Below, one piece after another: positions 7,176 to 14,077 of a stretch of DNA of 14,704 bases. Numbering within the stretch: position 1 is the first letter of the stretch; each line of letters begins with the position of its first letter. This DNA is from an uncultured Burkholderiales bacterium. Lineage in GTDB: Bacteria > Pseudomonadota > Gammaproteobacteria > Burkholderiales > Burkholderiaceae_E. The stretch lies in contig CAIUGQ010000441.1 of assembly GCA_903898725.1 (NCBI GenBank), positions 1 through 14,704 on the forward strand. Direction: 5' to 3'. Both the position numbers and the translations under genes were made by a program. Under the pieces are notes generated by a model. That model was not told the DNA's origin and did no database searches. It was given only the letters and a program-made list of their open reading frames with translations.

Positions 7176-9680
7176 ATGACGCGATCGCCTCTGTCCTGGG
7201 CGCTGGCGCCCGCGGTGATCGCCGCGGTGCTGCTGCTGCAGACACGCGCCTCGCTGCCGGCCCAGGGCTGGCGCGCGGCGGCGCTCGCGCTCGCCATCGT
7301 CGCGCTGCTCGCTGCACGCACGGCACGCCGACGGGCCTCCCGGTCGGCCACCTGGCTCGTCGTGGCGGGCATCGCGGCCCTGGCCTGGGCGCTGGCCGCC
7401 GAGCGCGCGGCGCAGCGTCTCGACGAGCGCCTGCCCGCGGCGCTGGAGGGTGTCGAGCTCACGGTCCGGGGCGTCGTCGACGAGCTGCCTGCGGCGCTGC
7501 AGCGGGGTCAGCGCTTCGGTTTTCGCGTCGAGGGCTGCGAGGCCTCGGCCGCTGCCGGCTCCGGCGGTGCCGTGGATCCGGAGCCCGAGGTCGACGCCGC
7601 GTCCGCCGGGCCGCGCGCAGCGGATGCAGCCTGCGCCGTGCCGCCGCGGCTGTCCCTGAGCTGGCAGTCGAGCCTGCGCCGATTCGAGCCCGTGCCGCCC
7701 CCGCTGCGGGCGGCCCAGCGCTGGTCGCTCACTCTGCGCCTGAAGCGTCCGCATGCGCCGATCAACCCCGATGCCTTCGATCGCGAACTGCGCTGGCTGC
7801 AGGAAGGCATCGGTGCGGTGGGCACGGTGCGCAGCGGCCGTCTGATCGACGAGCGGGTCGACGAGCCGGTGCTGCTTCGCGAGCGGCTGCGGGGGGCGGT
7901 GAGGGCGGCGATCTACGAGGCGGCCGGCCCGGGTCGCCAGCGCGAGGCGGGTGTGCTCGCCGCGCTCGCGATCGGCGACCAGGCCGCGATCGATCCCGAG
8001 CTCTGGACGGTGTTCAACCAGACGGGGGTGGCGCACCTGATGTCGATCTCCGGGCTGCACATCACGATGGTCGCCGCACTCGGCGGCACGGTCGCCGCCT
8101 GGGCCTGGCGGCGTCGGCTCGTGGCGCGTGCCGGACTGGCGCTGTACCTGCCCGCCCGGGCGGCGCGGCTGATCGCCGCGGTCGCGGTGGCCTTCGCCTA
8201 CGCGGGGCTCGCCGGATGGGGCATCCCCGCCCAGCGGACCTGCTTCATGCTCGGTGCGATCGCGATGCTGGTGGCGGGCGGGCGCACCGGCTCGATCGGT
8301 GCAGCGCTCGGGGCGGCCGCCACCGCGATCGTGCTGATCGATCCGTGGTCTCCGCTGGCAGCGGGTTTCTGGCTGTCGTTCGGTGCCGTGCTGGCGATCG
8401 TCTGGGCGAACGTCGGGGTGACGCTGCAGGTGGGCCGGTTCGCGCGCGCGGCAGCGGCGGCGCTTCGCACCCAATGGGCCGCCAGCCTCGCGCTGCTGCC
8501 GCTCGGCGCCTGGTTCTTCGCGTCGGTGTCGCTGATCGGGCCGCTCGCCAACGCGGTCGCGATTCCGCTGGTCAGTGCCGTGGTCACGCCGCTCGCCCTG
8601 GCGGGGGGCGCGCTGGCGCTCGGCTCGACCGCGCTCGCGGCGTGGCTCGTCGTGCCGGCGGCGATGATGCTGTCCGCGCTGATCGACGGCCTTCAGGTCC
8701 TCGCCGCGCTGCCGGGTGCATCGATCGCGGTGCCGCGGCCCGGGCTCGCGGTCCTGCTCGCCACCAGCGCCGGCTGCGCGCTGCTGCTCGCCCCCGCGGG
8801 CCTGCCGCGGCGCGCATGGGGCGCGATCGCGCTGCTGCCGCTCGCCACCGTGCCGCTCGTGCGGCCCGACGACGGCGAACTGCGCCTGACGGCGCTCGAC
8901 GTCGGACAGGGCACCGCTGCGGTCGTGCAGGTCGGCGACCGGACGCTGGTCTACGACACCGGCCCGACCTCCGGTCCGAGGTCGGATGCCGGTGCCCGGG
9001 TGATCGTGCCCTGGCTGCGTGCGATCGGCGTCGCACGTCCGGACGCGGTGGTGGTCTCCCATCTCGACAACGACCACTCGGGCGGCGCCTTGTCACTGCT
9101 GCGCGCGATGCCGCCCGACTGGTTCGCCTCGTCGCTGCCGGACACGCATCCGATCCCGGCGGCGGCAGGACGGGCCCTGCGCTGTCGACGCGGCGAGCGC
9201 TGGCGCTGGGGCGATGCCGAGTTCGAGTGGCTGCATCCGGCGGACCCGCCGGAGCCGTCGCGCGGGTCGCCGACCAATGCGGTGAGCTGCGTGCTGCGGG
9301 TGCGCCACCCGGCCGGCACGCTGCTGCTGCCCGGCGACATCGAAGCCGCTCAGGAACGGAACCTCGTCGCGCTGTTCGGCGCCGAAGGCCTGGCGGCCGA
9401 TGTGTTGCTGGTGCCCCACCACGGGAGCGCGACCTCGTCGACCGAGGGGTTCGTCGACGCGGTCTCGCCGCGCTGGGCGATCGTCCAGGCGGCGTACCGC
9501 AGCCGCTTTCGCCATCCGCATCCCAGGGTCGTCGAACGCTACGAACGTCGCGGCATCACGCTGCTGCGCAGCGATGCCGACGGGGCGGTGCAGCTACGGC
9601 TGAGGGTCGGCGAGGCGCCGCGCATCCTCCGCAGTCGGCACGAGCCCGCGCGCTACTGGCGCATCGCGGTGCCGCCGTGA
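7176..9680 (+). CDS. comEC: DNA internalization protein ComEC/Rec2
   Basis: 834 residues from the ATG at 7176, which has GGAG 3 nt upstream; an in-frame GTG at 7143 would add 11 residues. ComEC forms the inner-membrane channel that brings single-stranded DNA into the cytoplasm during natural transformation. The three expected parts are present. The N-terminal membrane/DUF4131 region covers about 1-230. The competence domain follows at about 250-530, with GVAHLMSISGLHITMVAALGG (284-304) and many hydrophobic helices. The C-terminal metallo-beta-lactamase-like domain has DVGQG (575-579), SHLDNDHSGG (628-637), LLPGD (717-721) and VPHHGS (746-751). The segment at about 122-155 is a low-complexity Ala/Gly/Asp/Glu insertion inside the N-terminal domain. 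The gene is full length with an intact nuclease-like motif, so it looks functional. No other competence gene is visible here. Confidence 0.95.
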   Translation: MTRSPLSWALAPAVIAAVLLLQTRASLPAQGWRAAALALAIVALLAARTARRRASRSATWLVVAGIAALAWALAAERAAQRLDERLPAALEGVELTVRGVVDELPAALQRGQRFGFRVEGCEASAAAGSGGAVDPEPEVDAASAGPRAADAACAVPPRLSLSWQSSLRRFEPVPPPLRAAQRWSLTLRLKRPHAPINPDAFDRELRWLQEGIGAVGTVRSGRLIDERVDEPVLLRERLRGAVRAAIYEAAGPGRQREAGVLAALAIGDQAAIDPELWTVFNQTGVAHLMSISGLHITMVAALGGTVAAWAWRRRLVARAGLALYLPARAARLIAAVAVAFAYAGLAGWGIPAQRTCFMLGAIAMLVAGGRTGSIGAALGAAATAIVLIDPWSPLAAGFWLSFGAVLAIVWANVGVTLQVGRFARAAAAALRTQWAASLALLPLGAWFFASVSLIGPLANAVAIPLVSAVVTPLALAGGALALGSTALAAWLVVPAAMMLSALIDGLQVLAALPGASIAVPRPGLAVLLATSAGCALLLAPAGLPRRAWGAIALLPLATVPLVRPDDGELRLTALDVGQGTAAVVQVGDRTLVYDTGPTSGPRSDAGARVIVPWLRAIGVARPDAVVVSHLDNDHSGGALSLLRAMPPDWFASSLPDTHPIPAAAGRALRCRRGERWRWGDAEFEWLHPADPPEPSRGSPTNAVSCVLRVRHPAGTLLLPGDIEAAQERNLVALFGAEGLAADVLLVPHHGSATSSTEGFVDAVSPRWAIVQAAYRSRFRHPHPRVVERYERRGITLLRSDADGAVQLRLRVGEAPRILRSRHEPARYWRIAVPP

Positions 9681-9700
9681 GCCGCGGTGGGGCTCACGGC
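9674..9700. terminator. bidirectional hairpin between convergent comEC and bdhA
   Basis: GCCGTGAGCC (9674-9683) pairs perfectly with GGCTCACGGC (9691-9700) across a 7-nt loop. The left arm contains the comEC stop codon (9678-9680), and on the other strand the hairpin starts 8 nt after the bdhA stop. It is therefore placed to serve both convergent transcripts. There is no T tract on either side. Confidence 0.65.
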
Positions 9701-9707
9701 CGCCGTC

Positions 9708-10487
9708 TCACTGCGCGGTCCAGCCGCCGTCCATGGTCCAGGCCGCGCCACGCACCTGTTCGGCGGCGGGGGAGCAGAGGAAGGCGGCGAGCGCGCCGAG
9801 CTGCTCCGGGGTGACGAACGCCTTGGACGGCTGCTTCTCGCCGAGCAGCGACTCGCTGGCAGCGGCCGGCGTCAGACCGCGTTCCGCGACGCGGGCATCG
9901 ATCTGCTTCTGGACCAGCGGCGTCAGCACCCAGCCGGGGCAGATGGCGTTGCAGGTGACGCCGGTCAGGGCGGTCTCGAGCGCGACCACCTTCGTCAGCC
10001 CGACGATGCCGTGCTTCGCAGCGACGTACGCCGACTTGTCGGCCGAGGCGACGAGGCCGTGCGCCGACGCGATGTTGACGATGCGTCCCCAGTTGCGGGC
10101 CGTCATCGTCGGCAGCGCGAGGCGGGTCGTGTGGAAGGCGGCCGTCAGGTTCAGCGCGATCACCGCGTCCCATCGCTCGGGCGGAAAGCTCACCACCGGC
10201 GACGTGTGCTGGATGCCGGCGTTGTTGACGAGGATGTCCAGTCCGCCGAGCGCCTCGCAGCGCTTCATCAGCGTCTCGATGTCGGCCGGCTTCGTCAGGT
10301 CGCCGCCCGCGAAGGCGACGGCCACGCCGAACTCGGCAGCGAGCCCGGCGCGCAGCGACTCGATCGCATCCGCATCGCCGAAGCCGTTGAGGACGATGCC
10401 GCTGCCCTGCGCGGCGAGGGCGCGGGCGATGCCCAGGCCGATGCCGCTGGTGGAACCGGTGACGAGAGCCAACTTGCCTGCCAGCAT
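9708..10487 (-). CDS. bdhA: 3-hydroxybutyrate dehydrogenase
   Basis: 259 residues, standard for BdhA. The enzyme interconverts (R)-3-hydroxybutyrate and acetoacetate with NAD, the entry of 3-hydroxybutyrate from polyhydroxybutyrate breakdown into central metabolism. It is a classical short-chain dehydrogenase: TGSTSGIG nucleotide loop (10-17), NNAG (88-91), and catalytic S141, Y154 and K158 (YVAAK). The long ETALTGVTCNAICPGWVLTPLVQKQID block (171-197) is characteristic of bacterial 3-hydroxybutyrate dehydrogenases, making this assignment more specific than 'SDR'. The ATG at 10487 has AGAGGA 8 nt upstream on the minus strand, one of the few clear ribosome sites in the window. It is divergent from the alpha/beta hydrolase gene. 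The frame remains open upstream, but that part overlaps the divergent gene and is not coding. Confidence 0.95.
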   Translation of the reverse strand: MLAGKLALVTGSTSGIGLGIARALAAQGSGIVLNGFGDADAIESLRAGLAAEFGVAVAFAGGDLTKPADIETLMKRCEALGGLDILVNNAGIQHTSPVVSFPPERWDAVIALNLTAAFHTTRLALPTMTARNWGRIVNIASAHGLVASADKSAYVAAKHGIVGLTKVVALETALTGVTCNAICPGWVLTPLVQKQIDARVAERGLTPAAASESLLGEKQPSKAFVTPEQLGALAAFLCSPAAEQVRGAAWTMDGGWTAQ

Positions 10488-10503
10488 GGGGACGATCCTC
10501 TGT

Positions 10504-10524
10504 GGGATGGGGGAAGGGGAGGGG
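10504..10524 (+). other. canonical G-quadruplex motif in divergent promoter region
   Basis: Four G runs of 3, 5, 4 and 4 (10504-10506, 10509-10513, 10516-10519, 10521-10524) are separated by loops of only 2, 2 and 1 nt. The motif lies on the template strand of the bdhA leader, so the mRNA is pyrimidine-rich there. The remainder of the 165-nt gap between the two starts has a TAGAAT/ATTCTA hexamer at 10546-10551 and no convincing -35 box. Confidence 0.6.
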
Positions 10525-10652
10525 ACGAGGCTGCTACCATCGCGGATTCTATCGTTCGGCACATGGCAATCGCCGTGCTGCCGCCCGCTCGAGCCCGGCG
10601 TGTCCGCCTGGCGTCCTGTCCTCCTGCCTTCCTGTCCGACCGTCCGATCCCC

Positions 10653-11510
10653 ATGCCTGTCGCCGACGAACCCGAACTGCGCTCCGTCACCTGCGCCCAT
10701 CCGGGCGGCCTGCACCGCATGGCCTACTGGCAGTGGGGCGAGGCGGACAATCCGAGCGTCGTGGTGTGCGTGCACGGCCTGACCCGCAGCGGACGCGACT
10801 TCGACGCGCTGGCTCGCCGCCTTGCCACGAGGCATCGGGTGGTGTGTCCCGACATCATCGGCCGGGGGGCCTCCGAGCGTGTCGCGCAGCCGATGCTCTA
10901 CCAGGTGCCGCAATACGTCTCCGACTGCGTGACGCTCGTGGCTCGTCTGGACGTGCCGTCGGTGGCCTGGGTCGGCACCTCGATGGGTGGGCTGATCGGC
11001 ATGGTGCTGGCCTCGCTCGATGGCGCACCGCTCTCGCGCCTGCTGCTCAACGATGTCGGTCCGGTGCTGTCCGTCGCAGGGCTGTCGCGGATCCGCGATT
11101 ACGTGGGGGCCGATCCGGTCTTCGCCTCGTTCGAGGAAGGCGAGGCCGCGGTGAGGCGGCTGGCTGCCGACTTCGGTCCGCTGACCGATGCGCAGTGGCG
11201 GGTGTTGACCCGGCACACGGTCGTGCAGCGTGACGGCGCGTGGCGCCTGCACTATGACCCGCGGATCGCCGAGCCCTTTCGCGCGATGCCGGTGGAGGCG
11301 CCCGACCTGTGGCCGATCTACGACCGCATCGCCTGTTCGACATGGATCGTGCGCGGCGCGCGCTCCGACCTGCTCTCCGATGCGGTGGCGGACGAGATGA
11401 CGCAGCGCGGCCCGCGGGCCCATCGCGTGGATGTCGCAGGCGTCGGCCACGCGCCGACCTTCCTCCCGGACGATCAGATCGCGATCGTCGAGGCCTTCCT
11501 CGACGCCTGA
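10653..11510 (+). CDS. alpha/beta-fold hydrolase
   Basis: 285 residues from the ATG at 10653; an in-frame ATG at 10563 would add 30 residues of non-conserved sequence and is less likely. The catalytic triad is visible: nucleophile S110 in GTSMGG, acid D239 in the RGARSDLL loop, and H266 in GVGHAPTF. The oxyanion-hole region is VVCVHGLTRSGRDFD (37-51). No signal peptide is present, so the enzyme is cytosolic. The substrate is not recognisable from sequence; such proteins are usually annotated simply as alpha/beta hydrolases. Being divergent from bdhA suggests, without proof, a role with hydroxybutyrate esters or oligomers. The next gene, ridA-like, follows after 74 nt on the same strand and may be co-transcribed. 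There is no obvious Shine-Dalgarno sequence. Confidence 0.88.
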   Translation: MPVADEPELRSVTCAHPGGLHRMAYWQWGEADNPSVVVCVHGLTRSGRDFDALARRLATRHRVVCPDIIGRGASERVAQPMLYQVPQYVSDCVTLVARLDVPSVAWVGTSMGGLIGMVLASLDGAPLSRLLLNDVGPVLSVAGLSRIRDYVGADPVFASFEEGEAAVRRLAADFGPLTDAQWRVLTRHTVVQRDGAWRLHYDPRIAEPFRAMPVEAPDLWPIYDRIACSTWIVRGARSDLLSDAVADEMTQRGPRAHRVDVAGVGHAPTFLPDDQIAIVEAFLDA

Positions 11511-11584
11511 GCGCTGCGACCCGAACCTTTTCCAACCCGGCTGCCCGCTGCGTGCGGACGGCCCATCAGAGAGCGAGCCCCCAG

Positions 11585-11932
11585 ATGAGCATCAAGCGCC
11601 TGCACGTCGGCCCCCGCATGTCCGAAGCCGTGGTCCACAACGGCACCGTCTACCTCGCCGGCCAGGTGGCCGCGGATCCGAGCCAGGACACTGCCGGCCA
11701 GACGAAGCAGATCCTCGACGCGATCGACAGCCTGCTGGCCGAATGCGGCACCGACAAGACCAAGATCCTGTCGGCTCAGATCTTTCTCGCCGACATCGCC
11801 GACTTCGCCGCGATGAACTCGATGTGGGATGCGTGGGTGCCTGCCGGCCACACGCCGGCCCGAGCCACCGTCGAGTCCAAGCTCGCCGCGCCGAAGTACC
11901 GCGTCGAGATCAAGGTCGTCGCCGCGGCCTGA
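11585..11932 (+). CDS. RidA/YjgF/UK114-family protein
   Basis: 115 residues from the ATG at 11585. RidA proteins form trimers and hydrolyse reactive enamine/imine intermediates such as 2-aminoacrylate produced by PLP enzymes. The family's core is clear: VVHNGTVYLAGQVA (16-29), SAQIFLADIADFAAMNSMWDAWV (63-85) and HTPARATVESKLAAPKYRVEIKVVA (89-113). R93 in the PAR motif corresponds to the catalytic arginine of the RidA subfamily, and E108 to the acidic residue near the active site, so deaminase activity is plausible. Several RidA subfamilies (Rid1-7) exist and eyeballing cannot assign one. It probably shares a transcript with the alpha/beta hydrolase 74 nt upstream. Confidence 0.9.
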   Translation: MSIKRLHVGPRMSEAVVHNGTVYLAGQVAADPSQDTAGQTKQILDAIDSLLAECGTDKTKILSAQIFLADIADFAAMNSMWDAWVPAGHTPARATVESKLAAPKYRVEIKVVAAA

Positions 11933-11954
11933 GGCATCCGGTGCCCGACGCCGC

Positions 11955-11990
11955 CCGGTTCCGCCGGGTAGGCCGGTTCCGCCGGCTAGA
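11955..11990 (+). repeat. 18-bp tandem duplication between ridA-like and iron-binding genes
   Basis: Two head-to-tail 18-nt units match at 16 of 18 positions: CCGGTTCCGCCGGGTAGG and CCGGTTCCGCCGGCTAGA. A third CCGG follows at 11991. Each unit contains CCGG-TTCCG-CCGG, a 4-bp stem with a 5-nt loop. It lies in the 96-nt convergent gap and does not encode anything. Confidence 0.7.
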
Positions 11991-11999
11991 CCGGCAGGT

Positions 12000-12020
12000 G
12001 GGCGGGGCTGCCGCCCGCCC
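12000..12020. terminator. hairpin between convergent ridA-like and iron-binding genes
   Basis: GGGCGGG (12000-12006) pairs perfectly with CCCGCCC (12014-12020) across a 7-nt loop. It begins 8 nt after the stop of the minus-strand gene and 67 nt after the ridA-like stop. There is no T tract, so it is only a candidate bidirectional terminator. Confidence 0.45.
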
Positions 12021-12028
12021 CCCGCCGG

Positions 12029-13081
12029 TCAGCGCCAGCCGGCGCGATCGATGATCTTCGCGGCGGTGACCTGGGCGCGGCCCACCGATCCGATCGGCAG
12101 GGTGTCGGCCTTGAACTGCCCGAGCGAACTCAGCACCGGATTGTTCATCGGCGCCGAGGGCACTGCGGGCCACTCGTTGTTCCCGTCGGCCAGATAGGCC
12201 TGGGCCGAGTCGCTCGCGAGATATTCGAGGAACTTCACCGCGGCCGCGCGGTTCGGTGCATTGCGCATCACGCCGCCGCCCGAGACGTTGACGTGTGTGC
12301 CCCAGGTCTGCTGATCGGGCCAGACCATCCCGATCTTCGCGACCGCGTCCTTGTCCGCTGCAGCCTCCGATCGCATCATCCGCACGAGGTAGTAGGTGTT
12401 GGTGAGCGCGACGCCGCACTCGCCGGTGGCCACGGCCTTGATCTGGTCGGTGTCGCCGCCCCGGGGCGAGCGGGCGAAGTTCGCGACCACGCCGCGTGCC
12501 CACGACTCGGCCTTCGCCTCGCCGAGGTGTTCCGACATCGCGCCGATCAGCGACAGCATGTACGGATGGGTGCCTGAGCGCGTGCAGACCTTGCCCTTGA
12601 GCGTGGGCGAGGCGAGGTCCGCGTAGTTGCGGACCTGATCGGGTGAGACGCTCGCCTTGTTGTAGACGATCACGCGCGCGCGCGTCGAGAACGCGAACCA
12701 CTCGGCACCCTGGCCGTCGTCCTTGCCGCGCAGGTGCGCCGGGATGCGCGACTCGAGCGTCTGCGATCGCACCGGCTGGAACATCCCGTCGATCTGGGCA
12801 CGCCACAGCCGCGCGGCATCGACGAGCAGCAGCACGTCGGCAGGCGTGTTGCGTCCTTCGTTGCGCAGCCGCTCGAGCAGTGCCTCGTCGCCGGCCTCGA
12901 TCCGGTTGATCCTGATCCCTGTCCGTTTGGTGAAGTCGCTGTAGAGCGCCTCGTCGGTCTGGTAGTGGCGCGCCGAGTACAGGTTGAGCACGGCATCGGC
13001 TGCGGCAGCCGGCAGGGCGAGGAGCGTGCCGGCGAGCGCGGCGACGGCGAGCAGGCCTCGGCGGGGGGGCAGGTGGGGCAT
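12029..13081 (-). CDS. ferric iron ABC transporter periplasmic binding protein (FbpA/FutA family)
   Basis: 350 residues from the ATG at 13081; an in-frame GTG at 13093 would add four. Residues 7-27 form a Sec signal peptide (two Arg, hydrophobic core, cleavage near AAA-AD), so the protein is periplasmic. The mature start VLNLYSARHYQTDEALYSDF is typical of FbpA/FutA-type ferric binding proteins, and the tandem tyrosines in TNTYYLVRM (Y230, Y231) are the usual iron-ligand tyrosines; Y40 is a likely additional ligand. It would capture Fe(III) and deliver it to an inner-membrane permease. No permease or ATPase gene adjoins it: downstream is a convergent ridA-like gene and upstream an NlpC/P60 gene. 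It is therefore an orphan binding protein here. A Fur-box-like palindrome lies upstream, consistent with iron repression. Confidence 0.92.
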   Translation of the reverse strand: MPHLPPRRGLLAVAALAGTLLALPAAAADAVLNLYSARHYQTDEALYSDFTKRTGIRINRIEAGDEALLERLRNEGRNTPADVLLLVDAARLWRAQIDGMFQPVRSQTLESRIPAHLRGKDDGQGAEWFAFSTRARVIVYNKASVSPDQVRNYADLASPTLKGKVCTRSGTHPYMLSLIGAMSEHLGEAKAESWARGVVANFARSPRGGDTDQIKAVATGECGVALTNTYYLVRMMRSEAAADKDAVAKIGMVWPDQQTWGTHVNVSGGGVMRNAPNRAAAVKFLEYLASDSAQAYLADGNNEWPAVPSAPMNNPVLSSLGQFKADTLPIGSVGRAQVTAAKIIDRAGWR

Positions 13082-13112
13082 CGGCAGGCGCACAGGAGGA
13101 AGCGGTTCAGCG

Positions 13113-13141
13113 AGTCTAGGCGAACCGAGACGCTAATGCAA
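13113..13141 (-). promoter_or_regulatory. candidate promoter of the iron-binding-protein gene
   Basis: Minus strand: TTGCAT (13136-13141) as a weak -35, 17-nt spacer, TAGACT (13113-13118) as -10. The predicted RNA start falls about 25 nt before the ATG. The hexamers match the sigma-70 consensus at only 3 and 4 of 6 positions, but the spacing is ideal and the -35 abuts the Fur-like site. Confidence 0.35.
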
Positions 13142-13165
13142 GTGCGAATGCGAAAGATTCGTATT
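13136..13165 (-). promoter_or_regulatory. Fur-box-like operator
   Basis: AATGCGAA (13147-13154) and TTCGTATT (13158-13165) form a 19-bp palindrome with a 3-nt centre and one mismatch per arm. A further copy of the element, AATGCAAG, lies 11 bp upstream on the plus strand (13135-13142). AT-rich ATGCGAA/TTCGCAT units resemble Fur boxes described in betaproteobacteria. It stands out in otherwise GC-rich DNA and sits at the -35 region of an iron-uptake gene. The regulator itself is inferred. Confidence 0.5.
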
Positions 13166-13186
13166 ACTGAATCGACCCGAAGAACA

Positions 13187-13205
13187 GAGGACCTCGAGCG
13201 TCCTC
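13187..13205 (-). terminator. terminator of the NlpC/P60 gene
   Basis: GAGGAC (13187-13192) pairs with GTCCTC (13200-13205), loop 7 nt. On the minus strand it starts 10 nt after the NlpC/P60 stop and is followed by TGTTCTT, the nearest thing to a T tract seen after any gene in this window. It would insulate the iron-binding gene from upstream transcription. Confidence 0.5.
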
Positions 13206-13215
13206 GCGGCGCCGG

Positions 13216-14028
13216 TCAGTTGACGTAGAGGTTCGGGATGCGCTGGCGCGGTCCGCCACGGGCGGCGGCCGCATCGCCGTCGGCGCGGACGGCCACGGCG
13301 ATCGGCCGGGCCCGTCCGGTGTTCCGGGCGACAGGGGCCGGTCGCGGCGTGGCCCGAGCCATGCGGGTGGTGGCGCGGGGCGCCGGCTGAAGCGAAGGTT
13401 CGACCACCGCCGACCTCACCGACGACGGGACTGCGGTCGGGGTGACTGCGGCCGATGCGCTCGGGACGGGTACGCCCGCGCTGGTCGGGCCGGTCGCGCT
13501 GCCCGCGACCAGCACCCGGCGGGCGCCATCGAAGCGGCGCACCCAGTAGTCGGACCCGAGATTCTCGACCCGGATCGAGCCGCCGCTCGAGGGTGCGTGG
13601 ACGAACTGGTTGTTGCCGATGTAGATGCCGACGTGAGAGAAGGCACGGCGCAGGGTGTTGAAGAACACCAGGTCGCCCGGTTGGAGCTCCGTCGTCGCGA
13701 TGCTGCCGCCAACGCGGCTGATCTCCTCGCTTCGGCGCGGAAGCGGGAGCCCCAGGGTCTCGTGGAACACCAGCCGTACCAGTCCGCTGCAATCCAGTCC
13801 GGTGTCGGGCGAGTTCCCGCCGAACTGATACCGGACCCCGAGCAGCGACAGCGCCCGGAACACCACTTCGGCGCCGGCCTCGGCGACGATCGTCGCCATG
13901 CCTGCCGAGGGGGTCGCCGGGGACGGTTCGTCGGCCGCAACCGGCCGTCCGGACAGCATGAGATACGCGACAACGGCAAGCGCCGTTGCGCGGCTCAAAC
14001 GGTCCATCGGGCGCCATGAACGTCGCAT
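13216..14028 (-). CDS. NlpC/P60-family secreted peptidoglycan endopeptidase
   Basis: 270 residues from the ATG at 14028, or 263 from the ATG at 14007. A hydrophobic signal sequence (ATALAVVAYLMLSG, ending near VAA-DE) directs export. The NlpC/P60 cysteine-peptidase domain spans about residues 53-175 of the longer form: catalytic Cys in GLDCSGLV, first His in FSHVGIYIG and second in FVHAPSSGG, all present. Such enzymes cut peptide bonds of peptidoglycan stems, usually next to D-Glu/meso-diaminopimelate, during wall growth or separation. The last ~95 residues are a basic Pro/Ala/Arg/Ser/Thr-rich tail without a recognisable domain, ending PNLYVN; it may contact the wall. A promoter-like TTGACA-17-TAGGCT ends 8 nt before 14028, so either the mRNA is nearly leaderless or the 14007 start is used. 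It is divergent from the response-regulator gene. Confidence 0.92.
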   Translation of the reverse strand: MRRSWRPMDRLSRATALAVVAYLMLSGRPVAADEPSPATPSAGMATIVAEAGAEVVFRALSLLGVRYQFGGNSPDTGLDCSGLVRLVFHETLGLPLPRRSEEISRVGGSIATTELQPGDLVFFNTLRRAFSHVGIYIGNNQFVHAPSSGGSIRVENLGSDYWVRRFDGARRVLVAGSATGPTSAGVPVPSASAAVTPTAVPSSVRSAVVEPSLQPAPRATTRMARATPRPAPVARNTGRARPIAVAVRADGDAAAARGGPRQRIPNLYVN

Positions 14029-14036
14029 CGGGGCCG

Positions 14037-14065
14037 AGCCTAGGAGAAAATTCCGGCACTGTCAA
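14037..14065 (-). promoter_or_regulatory. promoter of the NlpC/P60 gene
   Basis: Minus strand: a perfect -35 TTGACA (14060-14065), a 17-nt spacer and TAGGCT (14037-14042) as -10. This is the best sigma-70 promoter in the window. Transcription would start near 14030, only a few nucleotides before the ATG at 14028 and about 23 nt before the ATG at 14007. Confidence 0.6.
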
Positions 14066-14077
14066 AACTTCCGACAC
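14047..14077. repeat. tandem direct repeat in NlpC/response-regulator divergent region
   Basis: AAAATTCCGGCAC (14047-14059) and AAAACTTCCGACAC (14064-14077) are the same element with one inserted base and one change, 17-18 bp apart. They overlap and flank the -35 box of the NlpC/P60 promoter, a layout suited to a regulator operator. No regulator is identified. Confidence 0.4.

Noticed and set aside
6890..9814. Plus-strand open frame of about 974 codons overlapping comEC
   Set aside because: It is comEC and tatD read in another frame: an Arg/Ala-rich product with no domain, while comEC has all family motifs.
13094..13101. AGGAGGA on the plus strand resembling a strong Shine-Dalgarno sequence
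   Set aside because: No plus-strand start codon with a meaningful open frame follows at the right distance, and the region is the leader of a minus-strand gene.
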